From an uncultured delta proteobacterium (GTDB lineage: Bacteria; Myxococcota_A; Polyangia; Polyangiales; Ga0077539): a stretch of DNA of 40,740 nt. The translations under genes were made by a program, and so were the position numbers. This document shows, piece after piece, positions 31,469-39,944 of the stretch. Where the stretch lies: NCBI GenBank assembly GCA_903845045.1, contig CAIMWA010000179.1, positions 1 through 40,740 of the forward strand, written 5' to 3'. Each line of letters begins with the position of its first letter. The stretch's first letter is position 1. The notes beneath the pieces were generated by a model. That model did not search any database and had not been told where the DNA came from. It saw nothing but the letters and a program-made list of their open reading frames with translations.

Positions 31469-32060
31469 CCGGCGTCGGCGGCGCGTCGCTGAACCGAAGC
31501 GGAAGCTCCGTCACCGTTCCCGGGAACACCTCGAGACGCACGCGCAGCTCGCCGATGAGGTCTCCGGTGGCCACGAGCTCCGCAGGGCCCTCGGAGACCG
31601 CGAACGCCGTCTCCCAGTCGGACCGCGGGATGTCCCGGCCGTTCACCGTGATGTGCAGACCGCGCGGGCGCTCGTCGGGAAGCAGCACGCGGATGCGCCC
31701 GATGCGCGCCTCGAGCTGTTCGAGCAGCGCCCGGCACGTCGCGGCGATGCGCACGCGAAACCGGAGCGACCGGTCGGCCTCGGTCCCGAGGAGGCACTGG
31801 CGCGCGTGGGCTTGGGCCTCCACGGGCCGGTCCGCCGCGGCGAGCTCTTGCGCGGCCAGCATCCGCAGCGAGGGTGACCATCGGATCGACCCGGCCTCGA
31901 CGGCGGCGGCTGCGGCGGCCGCGTGATCGCCGTGTGCCTGGAGCGCTTCGGCGCGTGCGATGAGGTCCCGGCGCCGCGGCTCGGGGTCCGTCGCCTGCGC
32001 CGACGCCGAGGCCGGAGCGCACGCGAGGACGGCGAGCAGTGCGAGAAAGCGGCGGTGCAT
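31416..32060 (-). CDS. Secreted PEGA-like helical protein
   Basis: The 214-residue protein (from ATG 32060) has a signal peptide (M-H-R-R-F-L-A-L-L-A-V-L-A-C, cleavage after A-S-A). A helical TPR-like part (about 30-110; LIARAEALQAHGDHAAAAAAA; AAADRPVEAQAHARQCL) precedes a PEGA-like beta domain (about 130-200; I-T-V-N-G-R-D-I-P, G-P-A-E-L-V-A-T-G-D). PEGA domains occur in surface-linked proteins of Myxococcota and often bind envelope components; function unknown. ATG 32060 is chosen because it begins the signal peptide and a TACATC box lies 6 bases upstream. The 3' end overlaps rsmA by 53 bp. Confidence 0.78.
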   Translation of the reverse strand: MHRRFLALLAVLACAPASASAQATDPEPRRRDLIARAEALQAHGDHAAAAAAAVEAGSIRWSPSLRMLAAQELAAADRPVEAQAHARQCLLGTEADRSLRFRVRIAATCRALLEQLEARIGRIRVLLPDERPRGLHITVNGRDIPRSDWETAFAVSEGPAELVATGDLIGELRVRLEVFPGTVTELPLRFSDAPPTPVSPGTATAPAPVPAPPR

Positions 32061-32066
32061 GCGCCC

Positions 32067-32095
32067 GATGTAGCGGTGGCGGGGCCACGCGTCGA
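32067..32095 (-). promoter_or_regulatory. Promoter of the PEGA-like gene
   Basis: On the minus strand TCGACG (32095-32090), a 17-base spacer and TACATC (32072-32067) precede ATG 32060 by 6 bases. The -35 matches the consensus at 4/6. The geometry again predicts a leaderless transcript. Confidence 0.45.
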
Positions 32096-32202
32096 GCACT
32101 GCGTCGTCCTCGGAGCCCGGCATCGGCGTTGACATCGACGAACGCATGCGTCACCAATCGGCCCCTTCGAGATCCGCCCTCGCGTTGAATCCGCCCCTGT
32201 AC

Positions 32203-32289
32203 GGAGGAGTGGCCGAGTGGTCGAAGGCAGCGGTTTTGAAAACCGCCGCGGGAGTCATTCCGCCGGGGGTTCGAATCCCTCCTCCTCCG
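32203..32289 (+). tRNA. tRNA-Ser, anticodon UGA
   Basis: The sequence folds with acceptor stem GGAGGAG/CTCCTCC, D arm, anticodon stem GCGGT/ACCGC around loop TTTGAAA (anticodon TGA, reading UCA/UCG), a long variable arm as expected for Ser, and T stem GGGGG/CCCTC with loop TTCGAAT. The discriminator base is G, the normal Ser identity base, and CCA is not encoded. The next gene starts only 25 bp after its 3' end with no terminator in between. Confidence 0.96.
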
Positions 32290-32314
32290 CCCCCGTTTCA
32301 TCGCTGAACATTCG

Positions 32315-35300
32315 TTGGAATCTCCGCTAGCACTTCACGTCCACGTCCTCCCGCAAGGTGCCTCGCTCGCGTTCGTGGTCTCCTTCGAGCGCTACGACGA
32401 CCCTGCGTCGCTGCACCGTTGGCAGCCCTCGGACAACTTCGTGGTCCCGTCGCATCCAGGATGCGTGCGGCGGCGACCGCACTTCGTTCCGGGCGGCTAC
32501 CGCGAGCAGTTCTTCGCGGCGTTGTTTCCGCGGCTCCCGAACCATCACCCGGTGCCGCTGCCCGGTCATCTTCGGGAGCTCGACACGTCGCGCCTCGACG
32601 TGGGAGTGCGCGCCGGCGGCGAGGGCCCGTATCACCTCGTCGGCTGGGCCGTTCCCGCGGCGCAGGCTCTCACGCATCTGCGGCCCTTCCTGCGGGCCTG
32701 GACGCGGGAGCACGGGCCTTCGCTGAGCAGCCCGGGCTGCTTCGTGGTCCTCGAGGCCCTGGACCTGCTGCACGCCGCGTTCGCCCACGGGAGCCTGCTG
32801 CCCACGCGCCTGCCGGGCACGCCGGACCGATCGCCGCTGCGATGGGTTCCGCCGCTGCCCTTGGCGTCGCTGATGGAGGTGCGCCGCGCGCTCGCGACGT
32901 GCCCGACGCTGCTCGGGGTGCATGCGTACTGCGTTCGTGCGCACGAGTTCCGCTCGACGCCGCTGGTTCCGAAGAACGACACGCACGCCTACGCGCGCTT
33001 CGCCGTCGAGGCGCTCTCGGGCGTCACCGCCGAAGGCCAGGACCCGCCGCCCGCCACGGCGCCGACGATGTCCGACGACCTCATCGCTTCACTGCACTCC
33101 TCCTTCGGGAGCTGCGTGCACCCCGCGCACGACGTGTGGAAGCCCGCCACGCTCGGCGCGCAGTCGCACCTTCACGGGGTGATCGCTCCCGCCGCGACGC
33201 CGACGGACGACCGGCCCTGGCAGCTCGAGCTCGCGCTCGTCGGCGAGGCGCCTCCCATCGCGCTGTTTCCGTTGCTGCGCCCCGACGCGCTCCGTGATCC
33301 GCTGGTCGAGGCCGCGGACGAGACCGTGCGGCGCTTTCCGGCGAGCGTGGCGTACCGGGACTGGGAGGTCTTGCTCGAGCAGAAGCCGTTCCTCGCCGCG
33401 CGGCCGGAGCTGCTTCGCGACGGCCGGGTGCCCTTGGGCGAGGCCGAGATGACGGCGCTCTCGGGGCTGCCGTCGCTGCACGGACGCCCGTCGGACAAGG
33501 TGTTTCGAGCCCTCGGCTTCGAGGTGCCCAGCCGAGGCCGCGAGCCCGTGGTGTTCAGCGTCTCGCTGGGCAACACGCAGGCCGCGAAGCTGCGCGTGAA
33601 ATGGCGTCCGGTGAACGACGAGGCGCTGCTCGAGGAGCTCGGCGAGAACGGCCTCGCGATGCTCCGCTTCGTGCCGGAGCTCACCGTGATGATGGGCGAG
33701 GACGAGCTCACGCCGGCGCAGGCGCGGGCGCTCCTCGATGCGTCCGACGGAGCGGTGCTGCGCATCGGGCAGCGGGCCGTGCCGCGCAGCGACCTCGAGG
33801 CCGTGCTGGAGCTCGCCGAGGCGCGCCGCAAGGTGCTCGACCGGCTCATGAAGGGCGGCTCCGTCGCCTGGAACGACGTCAACGCGCTGGAGGACGAGTG
33901 GATCGCCGCCCGCGACGCCGCGCGGCTCGAATCGGTCTTCGCGGCGCAGTGGGAGCGCTTCCTCACCGCGCTGTCCGCGGGCTCGGCGACGCGAGTGACG
34001 GCCACGCCCGAGGGCTTTCGCGGCACGCTCCGTCCGTACCAGCTCCGGGGCCTCGGCTGGATGGACCAGATGACCACCTTCGGCCTCGGCGCGTGCCTGG
34101 CCGACGACATGGGCCTCGGCAAGACCGTGCAGGTCCTGGCGCTGATCTGGAACCACCGTCATCCCGGCGCGAAGCATCGTCCGCGGCAGGCCGACCTCGT
34201 GGTGTGCCCGACGTCGGTGGTGCACAACTGGGTGAAGGAGGCCGCGCGCTTCGCCCCGGAGCTCACGGTGTACATGCACCAGGAGACGGCGCGCGAGACG
34301 GACCCGCGCCGCTTCGCCGAGCGCGTGCGCTCCGTCGACGTGGTGGTCACGAGCTACGCGCTGCTCCGCCGCGACCGCGCGCTCTTCGAGGACCACCGCT
34401 GGAACCTCCTCGTCGTCGACGAGGCGCAGAACGTGAAGAACCCGCTCGCGCAGCAGACGCAGGTGCTCAAGGGTCTCCGAGCCTCGCGCCGCCTCGCGCT
34501 GACGGGAACGCCGGTGGAGAACCACCTCCGCGATCTGTGGTCCATCTTCGACCTCGTGATGCCCGGGCTGCTGGGCGGTCCGACGCGCTTCTCGCGGTCC
34601 TTCGTGGAGCCGCTGCGACGCGGCGAGGGCACCGCGATGGAGCGCCTGCGCCGCCGCGTTGGGCCGTTCATGCTTCGTCGCAGCAAGCGCGATCCCGAGG
34701 TCGCCGGGGAGCTCCCGCCGCGCACCGAGCAGATCGTCGAGTGCGGGCTCTCCCGCGAGCAGGCCGCGCTGTACCGTGCGCTCACCGAGGTCACCTTCGA
34801 GAAGGTGAAGGCGGGGTCGGCGATGGTCCGCCGCGCGTCGATCTTCGCGGCGCTCACGGGCCTCAAGCAGATCTGCAACCACCCCGAGAACTACGCCGAG
34901 GAGGACCGCGCGCGGCTGCTCGGTCGATCGGCGAAGCTCGATCGCTGTCTCGAGCTCCTCGACGAGCTCATCGAGCAGGGCCAGCCCACGCTGGTGTTCA
35001 CGCAGTACCGCGAGATGGGCGAGCTGCTTCAGGCCGCCATCGAGCAACGCTTCGACCGCGAGGTGCCGTTCTTCCACGGCGGCCTCGCGCCCCGCGAGCG
35101 CGAGGACATGCTCGATGCGTTCCGTGCCGACGACGGCGAGCCGGTGTTGATCCTGTCGCTGAAGGCGGGCGGCACGGGCCTCAACCTCGTGCGGGCGTCG
35201 GCAGTGATCCACTACGACCGATGGTGGAACCCCGCCGTCGAGGACCAGGCCACGGACCGCGCGCACCGCATCGGCCAGACGCGCCCGGTCAACGTCTACA

Positions 35301-35479
35301 AGTTCGTCACCATGGGCACCCTCGAGGAGCGCATTCAACGCATGCTCGAGGAGAAGCGCTCGCTGGCCGAGGAGGTCCTCTCGGACACCGGGGAGAAGTG
35401 GGTCACCGAGATGAGCGATGGCGAGCTTCGGGCGTTTCTTCGCCTCGACGACCGGGCCGACATCGGGGCCGAGGCGTGA
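32315..35479 (+). CDS. SNF2-family ATPase/helicase-like protein
   Basis: The 1054-residue protein has a ~500-residue N-terminal region of the SNF2-associated type found in bacterial Swi2/Snf2 proteins (DUF3670-like; inferred from position and length), then a two-lobe SNF2 motor. Motif I is D-D-M-G-L-G-K-T-V-Q (near 595), motif II is DEAQ (near 700), motif III L-T-G-T-P-V-E-N, motif V G-G-T-G-L-N-L and motif VI Q-A-T-D-R-A-H-R-I-G-Q. All are intact. Such proteins move along duplex DNA or remodel RNA polymerase or nucleoprotein complexes (for example RapA). The start is TTG 32315 directly after tRNA-Ser; no better start was found. The stop overlaps the next gene by 4 bases. Confidence 0.88.
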   Translation: MESPLALHVHVLPQGASLAFVVSFERYDDPASLHRWQPSDNFVVPSHPGCVRRRPHFVPGGYREQFFAALFPRLPNHHPVPLPGHLRELDTSRLDVGVRAGGEGPYHLVGWAVPAAQALTHLRPFLRAWTREHGPSLSSPGCFVVLEALDLLHAAFAHGSLLPTRLPGTPDRSPLRWVPPLPLASLMEVRRALATCPTLLGVHAYCVRAHEFRSTPLVPKNDTHAYARFAVEALSGVTAEGQDPPPATAPTMSDDLIASLHSSFGSCVHPAHDVWKPATLGAQSHLHGVIAPAATPTDDRPWQLELALVGEAPPIALFPLLRPDALRDPLVEAADETVRRFPASVAYRDWEVLLEQKPFLAARPELLRDGRVPLGEAEMTALSGLPSLHGRPSDKVFRALGFEVPSRGREPVVFSVSLGNTQAAKLRVKWRPVNDEALLEELGENGLAMLRFVPELTVMMGEDELTPAQARALLDASDGAVLRIGQRAVPRSDLEAVLELAEARRKVLDRLMKGGSVAWNDVNALEDEWIAARDAARLESVFAAQWERFLTALSAGSATRVTATPEGFRGTLRPYQLRGLGWMDQMTTFGLGACLADDMGLGKTVQVLALIWNHRHPGAKHRPRQADLVVCPTSVVHNWVKEAARFAPELTVYMHQETARETDPRRFAERVRSVDVVVTSYALLRRDRALFEDHRWNLLVVDEAQNVKNPLAQQTQVLKGLRASRRLALTGTPVENHLRDLWSIFDLVMPGLLGGPTRFSRSFVEPLRRGEGTAMERLRRRVGPFMLRRSKRDPEVAGELPPRTEQIVECGLSREQAALYRALTEVTFEKVKAGSAMVRRASIFAALTGLKQICNHPENYAEEDRARLLGRSAKLDRCLELLDELIEQGQPTLVFTQYREMGELLQAAIEQRFDREVPFFHGGLAPREREDMLDAFRADDGEPVLILSLKAGGTGLNLVRASAVIHYDRWWNPAVEDQATDRAHRIGQTRPVNVYKFVTMGTLEERIQRMLEEKRSLAEEVLSDTGEKWVTEMSDGELRAFLRLDDRADIGAEA

Positions 35480-36648
35480 GCCCCGTGCCGCCGACGGGGC
35501 CGGCCCACGAGCGCCCCGTGCGCGACCAGTACGCTGCGGAGCTCCCAGGAGGAACGCGCGTCGAGCTGCGCCGCCACGGCCCGCCGCTGCTGCAGCTCAC
35601 GGTGTGGCCGCCGGACGAGGAGCCTTCGGATTTCGAGCTGCGCCGGTGGTACTCGCGCCATTGGGCCGCGCAGACCGAGGACCCTGCGTACGCCGAAGGG
35701 CTCCGGGGGCTGCTCGTGCGTGACGACCTCCTGGCGCACGCGGAGTGGATCACCGGCGAGCGTCCGACGTCGCTTTCGGCCGAGGCCGCGCTGGTCGTCG
35801 ACGACCTGCGTGCGACGTGGCGCAGCCGCTTCGGCGCGAGCGCCACGGTGACGCCGACGGGCTCGCAGTCGTGCCGCCTCTGCGCGGGCCGGGAGCCCAC
35901 GGGCATGCCCGTCGCCCAGTGGTCCCACGCGCCGGCGCAGGCGCCGTGCATGCATCGCGACGCCGCCGCCGAGGGCGTTCGTGTCATGGCCGCGGAGCAC
36001 CCCGAACTCGTTTTCGAGCTCCTCGATCTCATCGTCGTCGCGCAGCTCGCCCGGGCGGCGAACGTCGCGCCGCTGCGCCACTTCGTGCTGCTGCCCGAGT
36101 GGATGCGCGCGGTCCTCGGACACTGGCTCCTCGGCGACGACTACGTGCACCACGACCGCCCCTGGAAGTTTCGATCCCTCGCGCGGCATCACCGCTTCGG
36201 GGTGCGTCCAGCGTCCGCAGGTGTGCGCGCAGAGCTTTCGCCTGCCGAGGCGCACGCGTTCGCGGCTTGGGGCGTGCCCGTCGACGCGGACACCGCTCAC
36301 GACGACGCCGCGCAGCCCGATGCCTCTTGGTGGACCGACGGTTCGCTCGGCGCCGTCGGAGGCGTGCGGGTCTATCCCGAGGCGTCGGCGCCAAAGCCTC
36401 CTGCGCAGCGTGCGCCGTCGCGCCGCGCCCCGCCGGAGCCCCCCGCCATGCTGCGACCGCCTCCGGTGGTCGACGACGCCCCCCCGGCGCCGGCAGTTCC
36501 GGTGCGTCGCAAGCGCGTCCCCACGCCGCGCAACGTCGCGCCGTCGCGCCAGCGCAACGGTGAGCTCGAGAACACGGTGAACTCGCTCACCGCAGGGCTC
36601 GCGGCGCTCTCGGAGATGATGGGGAGACCGAAGGGCAGGCGAGGCTGA
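35476..36648 (+). CDS. Unknown partner of the SNF2 protein
   Basis: The 390-residue protein is not recognised. GTG 35476 overlaps the SNF2 stop (GTGA), so the two are coupled. Residues 1-250 look like one or two alpha/beta domains with many Trp (F-E-L-R-R-W-Y-S-R-H-W, W-I-T-G-E-R, LPEWMRAVLGHWLLGDD). A cluster C-R-L-C-x(18)-C-M-H (about 133-159) could hold a zinc ion. The last ~120 residues are Pro/Ala/Arg-rich, disordered and end with a basic tail (G-R-P-K-G-R-R-G). In many bacteria an SNF2 gene has a SWIM zinc-finger partner; this protein has no SWIM motif that I can see. It may bring the motor to a nucleic acid or to another protein. Confidence 0.82.
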   Translation: MSPVPPTGPAHERPVRDQYAAELPGGTRVELRRHGPPLLQLTVWPPDEEPSDFELRRWYSRHWAAQTEDPAYAEGLRGLLVRDDLLAHAEWITGERPTSLSAEAALVVDDLRATWRSRFGASATVTPTGSQSCRLCAGREPTGMPVAQWSHAPAQAPCMHRDAAAEGVRVMAAEHPELVFELLDLIVVAQLARAANVAPLRHFVLLPEWMRAVLGHWLLGDDYVHHDRPWKFRSLARHHRFGVRPASAGVRAELSPAEAHAFAAWGVPVDADTAHDDAAQPDASWWTDGSLGAVGGVRVYPEASAPKPPAQRAPSRRAPPEPPAMLRPPPVVDDAPPAPAVPVRRKRVPTPRNVAPSRQRNGELENTVNSLTAGLAALSEMMGRPKGRRG

Positions 36649-36657
36649 CGCGCAGGC

Positions 36658-38091
36658 TCAGTGGCCGCGCACGCCGCCGAAGGTCGGCGGGTCGACGATG
36701 AAGATCTCGACGCGCCGGTTGCGCGCGCGAGCGTCGGGCGTGCCCGACGGATCGATGGGCCGCGTCTCGCCGTAGGCGCCGAAGCTGAGGTGGTCCGCCG
36801 AAACGCCGTTGGCGACGAGCATCGCGCCCACGCGACGAACGCGGCGACCCGAGAGGTCGAGGTTCGTCGACGCCTCGCCGATGTCGTCGGTGTGGCCGTC
36901 GAGTCGGATGCGCCGGATCCACGAATAGCCGGGGTTCCGCAGCAGCGACGCCACGGCTTCGATGGTCGGGTGCGACGTGTCGACGACACGGTCGCTCCCC
37001 TCGTCGAAGTTGATCGCGAAGCCGTTGCGGATCTGGATCTGGTTGCCCACGACGTCGATGGCCGCCGTGTTCTCCGGGCATCCGTCGTCGTCCGCGATGC
37101 CGTTGAAGGTCTCGGCCTCGTTGGGGCAGCGGTCCCGCGTGTCGGGGATGCCGTCGCCGTCGCTGTCGCGGTTGGCCGCGGCGAAGGCCGAGCGGTCGGC
37201 GGCCCCCGCAGAGCGCGCCTGCGCGAGGCGCGTCACCTGCTCCCCGCAAGCTCCCGGGCTCTGCTGGAGAAGCTGCATCGCCTCGTCGGCGTGCTGGTCG
37301 TCGGCCGCGGCCTGAGCGTTCGACGACATGCGGTGGAGCCGCGAGAGCGTGTCGAAGCTGAAGTACGCACGCATCAGGTGCGCTCGACGCGCGAGCCAGT
37401 TCTGCGCGCGCGTGTCGAGGCTCGAGAGGTACTGCGGCGAGGCCTGCTGGAGCTGGCCGAGGTAGCGCTGCGCGGGGCCGGCGCGGCGGCCCCAGAGCGC
37501 GAGCTGGGCGAGGTAGAACCGCGCGTTCGGCGCCTGCTCGCCGGTGCCGGCGGTCTGCACGACGTGCGAGAGCTCCCGCTCGGCGTTGGCGTCGGCGCCG
37601 GTCCACGCGTAGGTCACGCCGAGCCAGACTCGGCCGCGGGCGTCGTCGGCCTGCGCGAGCTGGTAGAACGTCTGCGTGGCGCTGTCGAAGTCGCACGAGA
37701 AGAGCTGCGCGAGGCCGCGGCTCTCGAGCGCCGACACCGCGAAGGGCGAGGTCAGCGGGACCTCCGACGCGACCTGCGCGGCCCGAGCGTAGTCGCCGAG
37801 CTCGAAGGCGATCTGCGCGAGCCCGGCGCGGGCCTCGGCGCCCACCGGGTCCGTCGCCGGGACGGCTCCGACGACGCCGTCGAGGTGCTCGCGCGCGGCG
37901 GCCCACTCCTGGCGGCCGAGGGCCTCCCGCGCGAGCTGCAGCTCGCTCTGGAAAAACTGCGTGTTCTGCGCCGCGAGGGCCTGCGTGTTCACGGGCTGGG
38001 CGCCCATGCTCTGGCAGGACCACAGCGCCGCGGACGCGCCGGCGCAGGCCAGCACGGCACCCGCCGCGCGGGTGAAGCGCCGCAGGGTCAC
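36658..38091 (-). CDS. OmpA-family lipoprotein with TPR and TSP3 motifs
   Basis: The 477-residue protein starts with GTG inside the upstream gene's stop (GTGA). A signal ends in a lipobox-like A-L-W-S-C. A TPR-like helical region spans about 35-290 (ALGRQEWAAAREHLDGV; LGDYARAAQVASEV). A calcium-binding thrombospondin type 3-like stretch follows (D-S-D-G-D-G-I-P-D-T-R-D-R-C-P; D-D-D-G-C-P), then a C-terminal OmpA domain that binds peptidoglycan (I-N-F-D-E-G-S, RLDGHTDDIG, LSGRRVRRV, ARNRRVEIFI). The expected location is the outer membrane facing the periplasm, tying it to the cell wall. It shares an operon with the lipoprotein upstream. Confidence 0.9.
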   Translation of the reverse strand: MTLRRFTRAAGAVLACAGASAALWSCQSMGAQPVNTQALAAQNTQFFQSELQLAREALGRQEWAAAREHLDGVVGAVPATDPVGAEARAGLAQIAFELGDYARAAQVASEVPLTSPFAVSALESRGLAQLFSCDFDSATQTFYQLAQADDARGRVWLGVTYAWTGADANAERELSHVVQTAGTGEQAPNARFYLAQLALWGRRAGPAQRYLGQLQQASPQYLSSLDTRAQNWLARRAHLMRAYFSFDTLSRLHRMSSNAQAAADDQHADEAMQLLQQSPGACGEQVTRLAQARSAGAADRSAFAAANRDSDGDGIPDTRDRCPNEAETFNGIADDDGCPENTAAIDVVGNQIQIRNGFAINFDEGSDRVVDTSHPTIEAVASLLRNPGYSWIRRIRLDGHTDDIGEASTNLDLSGRRVRRVGAMLVANGVSADHLSFGAYGETRPIDPSGTPDARARNRRVEIFIVDPPTFGGVRGH

Positions 38092-39113
38092 GGAGTCCCC
38101 GCCTGCTGCACGTTCTGGGTCTCGTTGCTCACGGCGCCCTGCTGGCGAAGGGCCTCCTGGTCGTGGGCCATGCGCTGCGCGCTCTGCAGCTCGGCCTGCC
38201 AGTCGGTCTCGTTCGGGCGGATCGCGATGGCGCGGGTGATGTCGGCCACCGCCACGGAATACCGGCCCATGTAAGAACGGGCGAGCCCGCGGTTGTAGAG
38301 CGCCTCGCCGATGCGCTCGGCGAGGTTCGGCGGAATCGGCAGCCCCGGGTTCTGGTACTGCCCGACGACGGCGGTGAAGAGCGGCTCGGCGGCGGCGAGG
38401 TTGCCGGCCTGCACGAGGTCGTAGCCCTGGCGGCAGCGCGCGTCGCCGTCGCAGTCCTCGAACTCCACGGTGACGTTCTCCTGGTACGGCAGGATGACGC
38501 GCGCGAAGCGGTTGGTGAGCCCGGCGCGGAGGTTGTGGAGCATCCCGAAGCCGTCGATGGGCGGCGCGCTCGAGCGATCGTCCGACGCCGAGGTGGTCAC
38601 CGTCGCGGCGTCCTCGTAGGTCTGATCGAAGATCACCTGGGTGGTCTGGCCGTGGGTGACGGTGAACTCGAGGCGCGCCGCGGCGGTGCCGATGCGCTGC
38701 TGCCGCGAGCACGGGTAGCCCTGGCTCTGCGTCGTGGCCTGGCCGTTCACGTACACCGTGACGCTGCGGTAGCAGGTCGCGCTGATCTGCTGCAGGCGCT
38801 CGCCGTACTGGTTCGCGATGACCTGGCCGGTGATCACGACGCCGCCGCCCGCGGGCAGCAGGCGGATCGAGCGGTTCAGGGAGTTCGCGATGCGCTGCTG
38901 GAGGTCCGCGACGATCTCCGCCGCGGCCTGGACGTCCTGCGGCATGCCCGTGGGCGCCGCGATGCCCGCGACGGTCATGGTGTTGCCGACGGCCGCGGCG
39001 TTGAGCATCGCGGGACGGGTGACGGCGAAGGTCGCCGTGCGCGCGCATCCGGTGGCGGCGCCCAGCGAGGCCAGCGCGCAGAGCGCGAAGAGCGGACGAA
39101 TCGACTTCGACAT
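38088..39113 (-). CDS. TPR-containing lipoprotein
   Basis: The 341-residue protein starts with ATG 39113 after a strong ribosome site (GAGGAGG, about 10 bases upstream) and has a lipobox G-A-A-T-G-C (Cys23). The first ~220 residues are beta-rich with Cys pairs (A-T-C-Y-R-S; Y-P-C-S-R; EFEDCDGDARCRQG) and the C-terminal ~90 are TPR helices (N-R-G-L-A-R-S-Y-M-G-R-Y-S-V-A-V-A-D-I). It is reminiscent of DUF6340-type lipoproteins, but this is a weak resemblance. Translational overlap with the OmpA lipoprotein suggests both act in one envelope complex. The leader is about 84 bases from the predicted promoter at 39204-39232. Confidence 0.82.
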   Translation of the reverse strand: MSKSIRPLFALCALASLGAATGCARTATFAVTRPAMLNAAAVGNTMTVAGIAAPTGMPQDVQAAAEIVADLQQRIANSLNRSIRLLPAGGGVVITGQVIANQYGERLQQISATCYRSVTVYVNGQATTQSQGYPCSRQQRIGTAAARLEFTVTHGQTTQVIFDQTYEDAATVTTSASDDRSSAPPIDGFGMLHNLRAGLTNRFARVILPYQENVTVEFEDCDGDARCRQGYDLVQAGNLAAAEPLFTAVVGQYQNPGLPIPPNLAERIGEALYNRGLARSYMGRYSVAVADITRAIAIRPNETDWQAELQSAQRMAHDQEALRQQGAVSNETQNVQQAGTP

Positions 39114-39203
39114 GACGGAAGATCCTCCTCGAGACGGTACGTGTGCGGGACGAACCCCGGCCCCTGCGAGTCGGCCCCGAGGGCTGCGACCTGCGCGCCG
39201 CAA

Positions 39204-39232
39204 CATATACGTTTCCCGCGGGCGGGTGTTCA
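39204..39232 (-). promoter_or_regulatory. Promoter of the lipoprotein pair
   Basis: On the minus strand TGAACA (39232-39227), a 17-base spacer and TATATG (39209-39204) match the consensus at 4/6 and 4/6. This AT-rich spot is the only one in the gap 39114-39229. The element overlaps the end of the upstream DTW gene. Confidence 0.5.
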
Positions 39233-39886
39233 CCGCGAGGTCGGTTTTGGTGCCTCGGCGGCCCGCGCGTCGCGCGTTCGCTGCACCATCGTGCGGAACA
39301 CCTTGCGCAGCGCGTCGCGGGTCTCCGCGGGCTCCCCGTTGAACACGAGCACGTCGCCGGCCGCCTCGAGCGTCGAGAGGGCCTCGCGCCGCGGCTCCTT
39401 GCGAAGGCGGCCGTAGATCGACGGCTCCGTGGGGTGCAGCACCAGCCGCTGCAGCTTCAGAAGCCACGCGTTGCGCCACCAAAGCGTCTTCGCCTGAGAC
39501 CACGATCCGTCGAGCAGCAGCACGCCCTCGAGCGGCGGCTTGGCGCCCACGCGCTGGCCGTTGCGGTCGAGGCGCAGCACCGGGGCCTTCAGCTCGAAGG
39601 CGTCGAGCTCGCGCGGCAGCGACCCCGGGAACACCCCGCCCCACCGGGCGTTCTCGACGGCCTCGACGCCGAGCACGCGGGCGAGGGAGGGCCACGACAG
39701 ACCCACGATGACCTCCACCGACGGAATCATCGCCTGCAGCAGCGGCACCGTGCCGAGCTCGCGGTCGCGCTCCTGCGGGTGCTGGAGCACCACGACGCGG
39801 GTGCGGACGGCGAGCGGCGACACGAGGTCACGCACGCGGTCCGCGCCGAGGGGAAGGCTCTCGGGCGCGGCGTCGTCGGGGTTCAT
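39230..39886 (-). CDS. DTW-domain protein (possible tRNA-uridine aminocarboxypropyltransferase)
   Basis: The 218-residue protein has the DTW-domain signature: V-V-V-L-Q-H-P-Q-E (about 30-38), a G-V-L-L-L-D-G-S-W-S-Q-A-K core where the DxTW motif is D-G-S-W, R-N-A-W-L and the P-S-I-Y-G-R-L-R-K-E-P segment. Members such as TapT add a 3-amino-3-carboxypropyl group to uridine of tRNA using S-adenosylmethionine. The Cys cluster at the N-terminus of classical members is absent here, so activity is uncertain. ATG 39886 begins a protein of normal domain content; upstream frame is not homologous. It is divergent from hflX, 58 bp apart. Confidence 0.8.
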   Translation of the reverse strand: MNPDDAAPESLPLGADRVRDLVSPLAVRTRVVVLQHPQERDRELGTVPLLQAMIPSVEVIVGLSWPSLARVLGVEAVENARWGGVFPGSLPRELDAFELKAPVLRLDRNGQRVGAKPPLEGVLLLDGSWSQAKTLWWRNAWLLKLQRLVLHPTEPSIYGRLRKEPRREALSTLEAAGDVLVFNGEPAETRDALRKVFRTMVQRTRDARAAEAPKPTSR

Positions 39887-39927
39887 CGCGTCGCGTGTAC
39901 CGGAGCGCTGCGGGGGCCGCAAGGTGC

Positions 39928-39933
39928 TACGGT
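39928..39933 (+). promoter_or_regulatory. -10 box of hflX
   Basis: TACGGT lies 11 bases before ATG 39945, giving a predicted leader of about 5 bases with no Shine-Dalgarno site. The same hexamer precedes lon and the barrel gene at 13057. The -35 is weak. Confidence 0.45.
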
Positions 39934-39944
39934 CCCGCGCCCGC

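Noticed and set aside
33089..35338. 749-codon minus-strand open frame
   Set aside because: It is the antisense shadow of the SNF2 gene, which has all helicase motifs in order.
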